From Unio delphinus (Eukaryota > Mollusca > Bivalvia > Unionida > Unionidae): a DNA stretch of 64,000 nucleotides. Below the pieces are notes generated by a model. It was not told the DNA's origin. It saw only the letters and a list, made by a program, of their open reading frames with translations, and made no database searches. The stretch lies in NCBI GenBank assembly GCA_029339505.1, contig JAQISU010000115.1, positions 12,721,001-12,785,000 on the forward strand. The letters run 5' to 3'. The first letter of the stretch is position 1, and every line of letters begins with the position of its first letter. A program made the position numbers and the translations under genes. Shown in pieces: positions 1-12,599 of the stretch.

Positions 1-11
1 GATCTCTTCTA

Positions 12-846
12 CATACATGCCAACCATTACGCTTTTGGCGTAATCATTACGCTTTTTGTCACTAAATTACGCGTTACGCTTAAACGTATATGGATTACGC
101 TTTTTCGGTACATCAACCTCCCAAAAAAAAATCAATTATTTGTTTTCTCGTTATTATTAAAGTTCCATTAATCCCATAGACCGTATTTTAGAAAAGACGG
201 CTTTTACGTAACTGCAATATAAGAGTACGCTAGACCGTGGACTTTCGTAATAGTATCATGTTCTATTTATAGCTAACCTGGTTCTACTGTTGACCTCAAT
301 TCTATTTATACTTATTTATATGCGTAGTGAGTAGATAGCAGACTGGTTTTCCAAATTTAATATTTACTCGCAGATTCCATATTCTAATTCATATTTCTTG
401 CAGCACCAGTCTAAATATATTTTAGCGCTTATAAAGTATATTTTATTTTACTCTATGCATTTATGTGAGCAAAAATATCCCCTTTCAAAAATTTCCCAGA
501 TAAATTAGACAAAGGCAACCGAAAACCCCCGAAACAAAATATAACAGAATCCTCTAAATATTTTTTTTTTAAAAAAAAAGTACAGCATCACGTGACATCT
601 ATTTCCGGCCATGTCAAATTTTTTTTAAAATTTAGCGCGAAACGTCTTAAGAAGGTTTCTAGTCGATGTGTGTAAAGCTAAAAGTGCTACATATGAAAAC
701 TTGAAACAGTAAAGGATGAGCAGGGCAAATAATTGTTGTTTATTGAAATTTTAGCATGTTATATGTGGATTCCGCTTTTTCTGCCTGGATTCCGCTTTTT
801 TACCACTTGGATTACGCCAATTCCTCGTCAGGGGTTGGCATGTATG
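12..846. mobile_element. Non-autonomous TIR DNA transposon, superfamily unassigned
   Basis: A 14-bp perfect terminal inverted repeat, CATACATGCCAACC, lies at 12-25 and as its reverse complement at 833-846. The 6-bp CTTCTA flanks both sides (6-11 and 847-852), as expected of a target site duplication. Just inside both ends are several copies of the short motif ATTACGC or GGATTACGC. No transposase frame is visible, so this is a MITE-like element of 835 bp, inserted in the NUP50 intron or upstream region. The superfamily is not clear to me from a 6-bp duplication. Confidence 0.7.
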
Positions 847-852
847 CTTCTA

Positions 853-1556
853 CTTCAGAAATATTTGTGTGCATATGATCACATTCTTTGTTGGTTTTAG
901 GCTGGCCAAAATTCTTTTAACCATATTTACAGTGTTTCATTAAGTTTAAGTTTTGGAAATGAGATGGTAGACAAGACAATTAATCAGTTGCTAATGGTAG
1001 GTGGAGATAAGTAAATTCATGCCTTTAGGAATAAACTATTTTCATTTAGAATGAGGTAAACATTGTCTGTTAAGAACAGTTTGTCCCCTGGATTTTGAAT
1101 TCACTGTTGTCATGAAACATAAGCAATAAATTGTGTTTATCCCCACTTACTCTTACTGTTTTGGAATTCAGGGGCTTTTCCAGTAAAACGTACTTTGGAC
1201 ATAGAGAACGAACCTTTAATGTGGAGTAGTTACCCATAAATGTAACTTAGAATTTTGTACAAATTTCATATGAACACTTTTAGTAACCATAGTGCCCAGG
1301 CATGTTATTAAAAAGTACCTTCCCTGTGAACTGTTTAATATTCCTAATAATATATCTATAGATTCATTTAGTTTTTATCAATTTAATAAAAATGTCAGTA
1401 CCCCTCAATTGGAAATATAGCTTTCGTGCAAAGATAATGTTCTGCTATATAATTTTGTTGACCATTATGATAGACTTGACTCTTAAGATTTGGAATGTTT
1501 AAAAAAAATGCTGGTTAATTTAGGACATAGAATCACTAAGTGTATTTAAATTTCAG
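853..1556 (+). other. Intron upstream of first visible NUP50 exon
   Basis: AT-rich sequence with no coding signal that I can see. It ends in a plausible acceptor (TTTCAG) at the start of the first visible NUP50 exon. Earlier NUP50 exons must lie before the window. Confidence 0.5.
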
Positions 1557-1733
1557 AGATGGACTTCTCAGATAAACCACCCTTGTTGAAAAGCGGTTTG
1601 ACTACTGCCATAGGTCAACTGTCAGCAGCAGGTAGTGTGACTTCTTCCACTGCATCATTCCCTGGCTTTTCATTTGCTGTCATGCCTGCCAGCCAGTCTG
1701 CTTCATCAGAATTTGTGGCAAAATCTGCACAAG
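1557..1733 (+). CDS. NUP50: NUP50 internal exon, Ser/Ala-rich linker
   Basis: Acceptor TTTCAG precedes the exon and donor GTAAGG follows it. It encodes MDFSDKPPLLKSG, a low-complexity Ser/Ala/Thr stretch and FPGFSF. The ATG at 1559 is an internal codon, probably not the gene start. The acceptor could also be two bases further on (AG at 1557-1558). The last base is the first base of an Asp codon completed by the next exon. Confidence 0.8.
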
Positions 1734-4700
1734 GTAAGGCATAGAGCCTTCAAACCAGTCAACAGTAAATTCATCAAGGATTTCCACGCAACACGATGTA
1801 TGTGGACACAAGGGGCAAGGGATTAAGTGTCCACAACTAATATTGAATGTCCTCTGCATATGGTGGATGTTAGCTAAGTGCAGTGAACATCCATCTAATC
1901 TAGTTGAACGCCATCACAGATTTATTGCAACCATAGTGTGTCTTATGATACTCCCCACTGGTTTATTGTATTTACCCTATAAGGTGACACACTAAACAAA
2001 CTGATGTGAGAAACCCAAACACCATAAACCTGACCAAGTCAGGTGTCAATATTGTACCTTTATCTGTACAATCTACACATTAGTAACATTGTCTGTGTGT
2101 AATGAGATAAATGGGTAGGATTTTGGATTTACAACACAACACAATTGATGGTAATACAAATACAATATTTAATAACAACTGATTTGAAAAAAAATATTTT
2201 TTATTAATAAATGAGTACATACAATCCAAATATTGGATCAATTAATACAAAACACACAGTCTTAATAATGAAAATACAAATTAATGACCATTACACACTA
2301 GAGTAAATGATTCACATTAATTTAAGCATGAAATGGATGATGCGTTTTACTCAAACAGTAACATTTTATTTTACTCGTATAATAGTAAAATGTTTTCACT
2401 CAAATAGTGAATTATGTAAACAGAAAGGAACAGATATACAAATTACTCACAGCTCCAAAAATTAGCCTACGGCTAAAGAATTGCATGGATGGAGTTGTAC
2501 ACTCCGTCACCAATACACTCGGCTACCAGTCACACTGGCCAATCAAACCATCAATATTCAAATGAAAACTTGCAAATGAAATCTGCTCTTTCTATTTAGA
2601 AGTAAATACCATCCATGTTTTATGATAAAAGCAGTTACTAGTACCCTAGTTTTATGTGAAAGTTTATATCAGTCATATTATAAGTTTTTATTTAAACACT
2701 AGACTTGTATACCCAAATTTGGCTGGATAATGAAATTTATCAGGGCACTGTGATCAAGCCTAACATTTGTTACAATAGAATTTTAAACCTATATTAATTA
2801 TGGATGATATTTATAACATGATGTATTTAGTGGTTGCAGCAATACCATGATTTAACAGAATATTAATGGTATCTTATCCTACAGTAATGGAAATTTTAGT
2901 TCAGTCCTGACACCAGAAACGTATTTTAATATTCTTTACAAATCCAGTACATCAAGTAATGGGTGATAACCAGTGTTGAATATTATGTACTTAAAATTTC
3001 AGATGATGAAGAGTATGTCCCACCAAAGCCAGAAGTAATGGAAGTTCAGGAGGAAGGATCTTTGTATTCAAAGCGGTATAGTTTATAGTCCATGTTTTTC
3101 TTAGTGTATATCTTTATGATTAGAATGTTATTCATTGGACATATTGTATTCAAAGCGGTATAGTTTATAGGCTATGTTTTTCTTAGTGTATATCTTTATG
3201 ATTAGAAAGTTCTTTTATTTCATTTCATTTAGAAAGAAACTGCAAATCATACAAATAAACCCCAAAATGTAAAATTAAGTTTTCCATGTAACACTGCATA
3301 TTTACATGGGCTTTTCGTGCAAAGACTAGCTATAATTTCAGTTGGTCTTAAATAAAAATGGTGGCAATGACATCCAATGCAGCCACCATGACAACCATAT
3401 TGAAAATCTTGTTATGTTACTCCGAAATGGAAAGTAATATCTACATGGGATTTTCACAGAAGACTTCCTATGATTCTAGTTTGTCCTAGATGAAAATGTT
3501 GCTGATGAGAAATCCAGTATGGCCACCATCATGGTCATATTTAAAATCTTGTTATTGTTATCCATCTTGAATGAATATTCATATTAACATAATGTTGTCA
3601 AGATACAATTGGTTTTTGCAGATGCAAGTTGTTTTACCAGAAGGATGGATCCTGGGTAGAAAGAGGTGTAGGAAGCCTTCATCTTAAATCTATCAATGAG
3701 AAGACACAACTTCTAATTCGTGCAGAAACTTCTCTTGGTAAGTTCTTTGTTTTCTTTCCAATTTGTTTTATTTTCTTGCAGTAAGAAGGTAAAGTGAAGT
3801 CAATCATAGTATAATATCTGTCTGTCCATCAGTTTTTAGCTTTCATGGTAAAAAAGGGCAAGAGAACTTGTAGCACTGTGTCCATCATGCATCATTAATC
3901 GATCTTTGTGAACACTCCAAAGGTTTCATTTCTTTTCAAACTTTACATATTACTTTATATCATTCAAGATCATGGATTTTGTTCAGTTATGATTGACACC
4001 TATGCATATTAATGAGATGATCTTGCATCTGATTGGCTGAAGATGTGAACACTGCAGAGGCCTTATTTCTGATCAGATTTTGATCAGACTTGGTACGTAA
4101 GCCTGATTTATCAAGTTCTTGTAAAGGCTTGATTATGAGCAACAGCTGTGCATATTGATGATGATGATATTTTTGATCTGATTTATTGAGTTTGTGAATA
4201 CTTGGGATTTTTTTTCATTGTTAGGTTTTATATGTGAGCTTCTTTTGTAAGTATCTTTGATGAGTTAGATTATTATTTTGAAGCACTTGAGGAATGCCAG
4301 GACATTACATGCTAATTTTATGTTGAAACACTTGGTACTCTGTATGCGAAATTATTTTAAAGCTTTTTTCCTTGAGGAAATCAGGGGAAATCATCTTAAA
4401 AAAAGACTTAAAACTCGTTTTGTAAAATAGCATGGAATTTCACAGTTTTTGGATGCCAAGGTTTTTGTTTTAATAGTAAAGCTGTGTGGCAATTTACCAA
4501 TAATGCTTTGATTATTTGTTTGTTTGTTTGATTAGGATTTTTAACATAGCTTTAACAATTGTTCAGTCATATTGTTACGATGTCTGCAGTTAGGCAGTTT
4601 ATAGTGATGTCTAGCACTGGAGCATCGTGCCACAGACATGTAGCATGATGTCCCACCCAGTCACATGATCCTGATACCAGGCCGACCAGTCCTAACACTA

Positions 4701-7700
4701 ATCTCTTAATGCTGAGTGTCAAGCAAAGCAGCTGTTAGTATTATTTTTGTAAGTCTTTGGTATGACTCGGCCAGGGATCGAACCCAAGACCTCCTGCTTC
4801 TGCGGCGGTCACTCTAAACACTAGGCCACATGAGCAGTGCCCAAACAATAATGCAATGTAGCCTCTAGGCAAAACAACTAGAAGTGTATTGAACCAAACC
4901 AACCTAATGTTGTGCATCTATTTTTTAATGCATATTTTATATGTATATGAACAAATGTTGCTTTAATATGATCATATATTTAAGGTGGAAACCATTTCAT
5001 TTATTATAAATTTAATTGCAAAAAATTGTTGCTGAAAACATTTGAAAGTCTTCACATGAGAGTGATATACAATTTCAGAAGTTTGACTAGTTGAGTCATA
5101 GTTGCTCCACATGTGAAGAGGTTAGCCACATAATTTTGGAATTTTGACAATGAAGTATGTGTGTTCTGTTTAATAGCATTAAATTAGGTAACAATATGTA
5201 GGAACTTTTTTAAAAGTCATATAATGAAACAGTGATTTTTTTTTATTTTCTTCAATACACTGATTTATCAACCACCCAAAAATGATACTTTTCTGAGGTT
5301 GATAATTCATTCTATGAACTTGATAAAAAGTCAGTAATTGGGTACTATTTTGTTAGATATGTCATGCTTAATTGGTATGTGTGGCCAAGTAGTATCCATC
5401 ATATTTTGTCATTTATTGGACCCATCTTTATATTAAGATAACTTTTTGTAGACCTCACCCTCCAGCTTGATCAGTTTGCCTTCCTTTTAACAATGTATGT
5501 AAATGTCCACCAGATTGAATCCTGATGTTTGGTAATTTGGCATGGAATTTCCCTGGCATAGAATGTGAACACTGTAGTATAGTCATAAAGAATAAGTTGA
5601 ATGCAACCGCTAATAAGATCTGTAACTTTCAAAAAATTTCATGCATGATGTTAATATATTATTCACCATGTTTAAGTGAGACTTTATACCTACAAGATAC
5701 AGTAAAACCTGTCTTGATAGACCATTGCTATGAGTACAACTGTCCTGAGAGATTAGATTCTCAATGCAGACATTTTTTAATTTAATAATGTTAATACCCG
5801 TCGTGAGAGATCACATGTCTTATGAGAAATAATTTCTAAATCACATGGCCAAAGACCCAGTGAACTTGTGGCCCACAGTTCATCATGCATTCTGCGTCCA
5901 TTAACAACTTGTAATTTACTTTTTTTCTCAGAAATCAATGCACCAATTTTGATCCAATTTGTCACAGCAACCTGACATGAACAACTTTCAAATAGTACAT
6001 ATGATGAAGATCTGCCATCAAATATCCCACCACTGCAAGTTTATATACAGAGATTGTCAATCCGCCTTCAAATATGGCCAGCCTTAGACTAAATTGAAAA
6101 ACCACTTTTTATAATATTTATAAGTTATGTTCATTCCATGGAGGAAGTTCCCGACTTGAACTTAAAATGTACTCCAGAGTCACGTCCTCAAAGGTGTTCT
6201 TCTTTTCATGGCTCAGATACAAAAATCTGTGGCAAGTTTCACCACTGTAAATTTATACCAAAACAAATATAAAGACTTTAAATAAACTATGAAAAATACT
6301 TGATGTATTTATGCTTTTATTAATCATTTATCCAAACTTAAAAATTAATTATCTTGTAATGTACTGTTAACATCTGATGTATTTTATCTGACGATTGAAC
6401 ATAATTTATGTGCATGGGATAAAAAAGATGCATACTTTTGAAATACACAATGCATACCCAGAAAATACACAATGCATACCCAGGAAATACACAATGCATA
6501 CCCAGGAAATACACAATGCATACCCAGAAAATACACAATGCATACCCAGGAAATACACAATGCATACCCAGGAAATACACAATGCGTACCCAGGGCCTTT
6601 GGTACTCTTGAAAACTCGGATATGTTTGCACTGTTGAACTTGGAATATTTCTTAGCATTGGGAAAAAGCATATATTAGGCATTATGCCCTGAATTGAAGA
6701 AAAAAAAATGAAAAAATACACCATTGAATATTCTGCTTAAAACATCTTAAACATTACAAGAACAATCAAACATGACAAAATATCAAAATATGTACTCTAG
6801 TGTGTCTGCTGAAATAATTCATTATGGTTGGTCTCGCCATCTTTTCACCTTTCCAGCAAGATTGGCTGATTTTCATCAAAGGCTCAGAAGACATCATGGC
6901 CACATTTTATTTCTTTCCTGCTTACAACACCTGAAAAACAAAAATGATTGCTTTTGACCTTAAATTCCCCATATTCCAATAATAAAGTAATTCAATGCAT
7001 ATATTAGCTGTTCTTGAACAGCTGATCATTGCACCAGTTGTTGTATCTCTGTAACATTTTCAGTCCTGAGTAGACTTGTTCTGGCTGGTTTCTCTAAAGT
7101 ATTATATGTGTTGATGTTAAAATTCAGTGTTAAATGTATTTAATTAAAACAACTTAAGATTCTTGTAATTTTCAAAACCAGTAGATTTCAGTTATAAAAC
7201 AGTTATGTGCATTAGATGGGCTTTATAATTGTATGTTTGTAAGTAGAATCATATGTATGCTGGCAGAATGTTATCTGCACCAGTAGAGGTGCTTTTTCAG
7301 GCTAGGAGAAACCACTAGTGGACTTGTTTGCTATGGGTCTGAACAACAAGATCCTATGTTAATCTTTCCAGTGTCAGATCAGATAACCTGGGTGGTGGAT
7401 GCTTTCATTCAAAAGTATAATTGTCTAAATACTTTCATCTTCCCATCTTTCAAAATAATTTTGAAAGTTCTCTACCAAACTAGGATCCAGTGGTTTTGGT
7501 TCAGTGTTCTACTAATTACCTGTCACAGCACATGGAGGACTCCTAAACAACATCAACCCAAATTCTCCACCATCACACATGGATTGTGTCAAACAATGAT
7601 TTGGCCAGGACCTGTTTTCGAGCAAGGTTGCCAACTGCATTACCCAGGCTAAGAGGCAATCCACTTTCAAAGTTTGCAATGCAGATTGGAGAATCTTCTG

Positions 7701-10700
7701 TAATTTCATAGGAAATGTGTTAATTTTTGCTGTCCCTAGTTAAATTCAGATGCAGACTTTTTTCTTGATTTGAAGAATAGATGTTCTGCATCTACTATTA
7801 ATGGATTTAGAGCAACCCTTTCTAGCACTTGGGAGTTTCACAATTAAAGTTGTGGGTCCCAGGTGGCCAAGTGGTAAAAGGCGCCTGCCTTTACAGATCT
7901 CTGTCATCTCACCTCTATTGGCATGGGTTCAAATCTCACACTTGGCCAGCATGGCTATGTGATCATGCTTGACAGTATCTTCCCATAGTATTGTGGTTAT
8001 TTCCTTGGTTTTGCCAGCTTCTTCCTCCACCAGATATACTGGCCACTATTAAAAGCCTATCGTGTGCTGAAAACCCCCAAACAACAACCACCACTACCAT
8101 TGGGTAGGACCCTAATCTTTCTGATCTCATCTGGTATTTTGAGCTTCAGAGACTGGAATCTCATGCATAAATACTTAATGGAACATTAGGTGTTTTTTGA
8201 CGGGGTATTAACTAAATTCTCTTATGAATCTTGGAGTGATGCTTCATGAAAGAATCTTATCCTCAAAGCCAGTATTCCTTTCTTGAACATCAGCAACTTG
8301 GAGTGAACTTCATGCCTGTTCAGTGGAAAATGATTGCAAAGGTTCAGTGGTTTACAGTGAGTGATTTGGATTCTCATCATTGCCATCCTTGGTGCCAGTT
8401 ACCTTTCTTAGCTCCAATTCCCGTTGAAATACACGTCTCAGTCTATGATGGTGATGATCAAAATGGACTTCTTTGCTTTGAGATTGTATTTGTCTTCCTC
8501 TAAAGTGAGAAGGAAGAGCCATCTCCTTCTAGCTCTCAAGGCTCCTTCAGATCTGATATTTCAGTGCCCACTATCTCTAGGTGGGTTGTTTTTACTTTTA
8601 TGAGATAATATGTCAGACACTGAGAGGGGCCTTTCATTTTTCATGAGAATTAAACCTTGTGAGGTTAAGGCTATTACTATGTCTTAGATATACTTGAATC
8701 TCTCTTCTTTGGATAACATTTTCAAGAGCAGCTTTTTGGTAGTCTGACTACCATTTCATCCTTTACCCTGAAACTTTGGTGCACCAGAGTGAAGGCATTT
8801 ATATGTCGGGTCATTGTTTTGGTCAAGAGGGGAAAGTGTTTGATATGTTGGCCAAAATTAAGGAACCTGAGGGGGGGGGGGGGTCTCATTCTTTTCAATA
8901 CTGTACCTCCTGTTATGAATTAAGAATTGGAGGAGTAAGTATTTAGCTTGGAAAAAAGACATTACATCATAGAAAAGTTAAGCAGTGCAAAAGTAATAGG
9001 TATGTATGACATAATAACAATTACATGCAGTTTTATTACCACACTACCTTACACAATAAAAACAATTAACTTCATTTTCATAATATATGCAATCAACATC
9101 ATTGAATTACATTTAAATAGAAACTATCCTACTGTCACATATGTTGTCATGGCAACCTAGTCTTTCATTTGACTGTTCAGTAGATATCACACAGGTGAGT
9201 AAACTATGGACCAATTGGCTTTCTTGTTTGGCAAAATGGGTTGTCTTTCAGAACAGATTCAACTGTATTATCAAACAGTTTCACTTGAATGCAGCAACTG
9301 AAACATATCTATTCTCCAGTGGCTATGGTTTCTCACCCATGTAAGAGAGAAATCTAACTGATATGCTAACCCTTGTCATCTCTGTTTGGTGGTCTTAGCC
9401 CAGTTGTCTCAATCGTAGTTTAATGAGAGACAGAAGAATACAAGCTTCAGTAATCCAAACTGTCTCAAAGGCTACTACAAAACTGGCAACAATATACAAA
9501 ATGTTTTCTTCAAACTTCATTTAATACCCTAAATCCAGCCAGTATGAAATAAACATGATAATCTTATTGTAAATGAAAACTCTTAATATAGTGAGAGAGT
9601 ACCTGATTAATAATGTGTGTTATGAATATGATAATCCTATTGTAAATGAAAACTCTTAATATAGTGAGAGAGTTCCTGATTAATAATATGTGTTATGAAT
9701 CGACTAAATACTATATTGCAAATGAAAACTCTAATGTAGTGAGAGTACCTGATTAATTTTGTGTGTTATGAATGATAATCCTATTGCAAATGAAAACTCT
9801 TAATATAGTGAGAGAGTACCTGATTAATAATATGTGTTATTAATCGGCTAACTATATTGCAAAAATGGCAGATTATTATACTGTAGTATCATCAATATTC
9901 GTGGGGGATCAATTTTCGTGGTTTTCGTGGTTGCCACAAACCACGAATTTAAATCCCCAACGAAAAATGAGACACATAGGTTGATGATCCCCCCCCCCCC
10001 AATTCCCGACCCGTTTTTTTTTTTACAGTGCTTCATTTAAGTAAGGATAGAGAGAAAATATAGAAAAAGCATAACATATTCAAACAATAGTAATACTAAA
10101 CAGAAAGAAAGAAAGAAAAAATACTAGTAATACAAAATAACTGCATATGAAAATTAGATTTAATACTTATTCAAGTCGATCCTTCAATCTAGTGCAGCTG
10201 TTGTTTAAACATTCAAATCCTTCTGAAAGCACATTTCATTTTATCCATGCATTTTAAATCCAATAGAACAACAATCCTGTGATAGTCATAAAGTACTGAT
10301 ATTGCAACTTTATGGACAGTGGTTTAAGTAAGAGATCATTCAAATGTACTTTAATAACTGATTGGTCTGGTTTTGTTGGCGGCGTCGGCTTCCTTTGATC
10401 TTGAACACTCAAACGAAAACATGGCGAAACTGATTAATCCTGACGGGTGTTTGATATGTGCTCACATAGGTGGAAGTATTGTTTTAGTGTTGTTGGCTGA
10501 GTCTGCTTTGACAGATGTTAATCACATGGTCAAAAACACGTTGTAAGTATTGAACTTGCCGGATCTTAGATATGTACTCATACAGGTGGTAGTATTGTTT
10601 TAAAAATTAATGTGACCGCCGTTTGCGTCGGCGTCGTTTTATTCTTTTGTATTCTTTATTTGGGGTACTTGTAGAGGTTGAACCATGAAATTAACTACCT

Positions 10701-11715
10701 TATAATATGCAAAATCTGACAGGCAAAACCACGAATTTACGAACCCACGAAAATGTCTTTTTTTACAAAACCACGAAAATTGAGCCCGACGAAAATAAAT
10801 GATACTACAGTAATTTGATTGGAAACAAATTGGGTGGGGAAAAAATCTTGTCAGTGCTTTTACCATAGCCTTATGGGGAGACAAATAATGCAGCACCTTG
10901 ACTGTGATTTCCTTATCTCATTGCTAACCCCAGCATAGATTATGTTAATCTCATCCTGCCTGTGCAGGTAAGACAGAAAAGCACATAATTTGTACTTTGA
11001 TTCTTTTCATGTACTATTGATATTATAACAGATGGGTAGTTTTATTATATTGTTTAATTTTAATCAAATATAGTCTCTGTATTAATGACTAAAAGTCCTT
11101 CAATAAAAACTCTCTCGCTCTCCTCAATGTTTAGCATGGTCATTCAAAATGTAATCATTTTTATAGTTTTTTTTTTCTTTCATAAATTTCATGAATAAAA
11201 TTTAAGTAGAATTTTGATTTAGTTTATGAGTTTGTAATGCCCGAATCATTGTTGAAGTTCAAGATTGCATGCGGTTGGTAAAAATATGACTTGAATCAGC
11301 ATTTAGTGCCTGATTCTGGCTGTTTAAATCCTGTGTTAGCTTAGGACAACCTGAAAGGGAAATGTTTAAGCTAGCTGGAAATAATTTTCATTTCTGAGGT
11401 AGTTTTCTTCTGATGTGAGTGTAGCTTAAAAACTGGCCATTTGCTTTACTAGGCAGTTGTCTTGAGGGGTTTATGATAGAACACTATTTCATACGTTTCT
11501 CTTCTCTTCCAGGAAACATCTTACTGAACATCATGCTTGGGCCATCCATTCCTTTTAAGAAACAGGGCAAGAATAATATCAGTTTTGTATGTGTTCCAAA
11601 CCCACCTATAAACCTCAAGGAGCCAAAGCAACAGCCTACTTCCATGTTGCTTAAAGTCAAAACAGAAGAAGAAGCCAATGAACTTCTAGATAAACTGAAT
11701 GAGCTGAAGAAATGA
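1557..11715 (+). CDS. NUP50: Nuclear pore protein NUP50 (3' part, four exons)
   Basis: NUP50 is a nuclear-basket nucleoporin that binds importin-alpha near its N-terminus and RanGTP through a C-terminal Ran-binding domain, helping cargo release and importin recycling. Four exons join in phase: 1557-1733, 3003-3075, 3622-3737 and 11513-11715, ending in TGA. The first holds a Ser/Ala-rich stretch with FPGFSF, resembling the FG-type linker. The others encode an acidic YVPPKPEV segment and then the Ran-binding domain, with CKLFYQKDG, GVGSLHLK, KTQLLIRAETSLGNILLN and VCVPNPPI, all characteristic of the NUP50 C-terminus. All donors and acceptors follow GT-AG. The importin-binding N-terminus lies outside the window. 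The last intron is 7.8 kb and splits the Ran-binding domain. The identification rests on recalled family motifs, not a search. Confidence 0.92.
3003..3075 (+). CDS. NUP50: NUP50 internal exon, acidic YVPPKPEV segment
   Basis: A 73-bp exon after an AATTTCAG acceptor. It encodes DDEEYVPPKPEVMEVQEEGS and then LYSKR, the acidic lead-in to the Ran-binding domain in this family. The donor is GTATAG, somewhat weak. The exon end and donor are repeated 82 bp downstream. Confidence 0.88.
3062..3211 (+). repeat. 82-bp-offset direct duplication over a splice donor
   Basis: About 68 bp starting TTGTATTCAAAGCGGTATAG at 3062 recur at 3144 with few changes. The first copy contains the last 14 bases of the NUP50 exon and its donor. 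The second therefore presents an identical donor at 3158. Confidence 0.85.
3622..3737 (+). CDS. NUP50: NUP50 internal exon, first half of Ran-binding domain
   Basis: A 116-bp exon after TTTTTGCAG and before GTAAGT. It encodes CKLFYQKDGSWVERGVGSLH and then LKSINEKTQLLIRAETSLG, the first strands of the RanBD1 fold as seen in NUP50. The phases match both neighbours: it completes an Arg codon and leaves one base of a Gly codon. Confidence 0.93.
4536..4839 (-). repeat. tRNA-derived SINE, family B, copy 1
   Basis: Reading the - strand, the element starts in a tRNA-like head, with A-box-like GGCCTAGTG and B-box-like GGTTCGATCCC, and runs into a conserved body with GACTGGTCGGCCTGG and a tail near TTAAAGCTATGTTAAAAATC. 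Seven copies of this family occur in the window. It is not a functional tRNA: the cloverleaf is degenerate and continues into the SINE body. Confidence 0.85.
6434..6594. repeat. 22-bp minisatellite in NUP50 intron
   Basis: About seven tandem copies of the 22-bp unit AAATACACAATGCATACCCA plus GG or GA. Because 22 is not a multiple of 3, the repeat shifts through all frames. The open frames on both strands here (MHTQEIHNAYPG-type) are by-products and not genes. Confidence 0.95.
7853..8093 (+). repeat. tRNA-derived SINE, family A, copy 1
   Basis: The head GGGTCCCAGGTGGCCAAGTG resembles a Leu- or Ser-type tRNA 5' half, with a B-box-like GGTTCAAATC further in. The body has CTTCTTCCTCCACCAG and the 3' end is a CAA-rich tail. 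Diverged from the other six family A copies. Confidence 0.8.
9540..9850. repeat. ~72-78-bp tandem repeat, about four copies
   Basis: Four imperfect copies of a unit containing AAATGAAAACTCTTAATATA, GTGAGAGAGTACCTGATTAA and TGTGTTATGAAT. The array abuts the MITE-like element starting at 9881. Confidence 0.85.
9881..10810. mobile_element. MITE-like TIR element with TA duplication
   Basis: The ends are imperfect inverted repeats over about 55 bp. The left begins CTGTAGTATCATCAATATTC; the reverse-complemented right begins CTGTAGTATCATTTATTTTC. Both continue with TTCGTGG motifs. TA flanks both ends (9879-9880, 10811-10812), which suggests a Tc1/mariner-type element. About 930 bp long with no transposase frame. 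It sits in the last NUP50 intron. A C-run near 9990 and an inner GGCGGCGTCGG stretch make it more GC-rich than its surroundings. Confidence 0.72.
11513..11715 (+). CDS. NUP50: NUP50 terminal exon, end of Ran-binding domain
   Basis: After CTCTTCCAG the exon completes the Gly codon and encodes NILLNIMLGPSIPFKKQGKN, VCVPNPPI and a Lys/Glu-rich end, NELLDKLNELKK, then TGA at 11713-11715. This is the C-terminus expected of NUP50, at normal family length. Confidence 0.94.
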
Positions 11716-12021
11716 TGTAAATCAGTGATTAGAAAACTAAATTTAAGCACATGTTGTGATCAGATATTTCTCAGTATAACTTTATTTGATTAATGTGATT
11801 TTAAATTGGTGCACCGGGAATAATGGAGACAAAGATATGCTAAATGTACATGTATACCTTGATCTGCTGTGAACAAAGAAAGAGCAGATTTGTTGGTTTT
11901 TTTTCCAGTCACAGAAGGACACATTAATAGCTGCAAGACCGGTGATACAGAATAATATTAATATGTATGGAAACTATAAATGATTCGAGAATCAATTCAC
12001 AAAATGATAAATCTAGATATT

Positions 12022-12408
12022 AATAAAATATGTAAGCTTTGATGTCTAACTGAACAGGTGTGAAATTTTTTAAAAAGTTGAATCTCACTGTATTTAACTT
12101 GCTTTGGATGCCAAGTATTTTCTAGGTAGATGATACCTCATTACTATTAACTAGAAATTAATCATTTAAACATATCTCCGTTGACCTAAAAATAAATATT
12201 TTTTTCTCTGTACAAGTGATTTGAATGCTAACGACATTATCAATTTTCCTGAATTTATAATAATATTTTTATTGTCAGTGTACTGATAGACTCCGCAAGC
12301 TCATTATTGGTTGGATGTGATCAGGGTATACTCTGTTGCATTATGTCTTTGGTTGCCAGTAAAACACACTTTCAAGATAATATTTTAGTGTTTTCTTTTA
12401 CAAATAAA
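12022..12408 (+). terminator. Candidate NUP50 polyadenylation signals
   Basis: AATAAA occurs at 12022-12027 and 12403-12408, about 310 and 690 bp after the NUP50 stop. Either could end the transcript. AATAAA is common in sequence this AT-rich, so this is weak evidence. Confidence 0.35.
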
Positions 12409-12599
12409 GAATTCTGGTTGCATTTCTGCTGTTCCTTTTTTGTTTGTAAAACTGTCAGTCTGTCTATCAAGTTCAGGTACTGCTACTCGTGACAAATGTG
12501 AACCAATTCTAAATGTTACAATTATTGTATTTTATCTTTGGTAAAGTCCAGGCCAGTTCATAACCATGGATATCATATTGCTTCACATATTTGTTTTTT

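Noticed and set aside
6338..6724. Overlapping frames on both strands with cysteine/tyrosine-rich repeats
   Set aside because: Formed by the 22-bp minisatellite; same sequence read in all frames.
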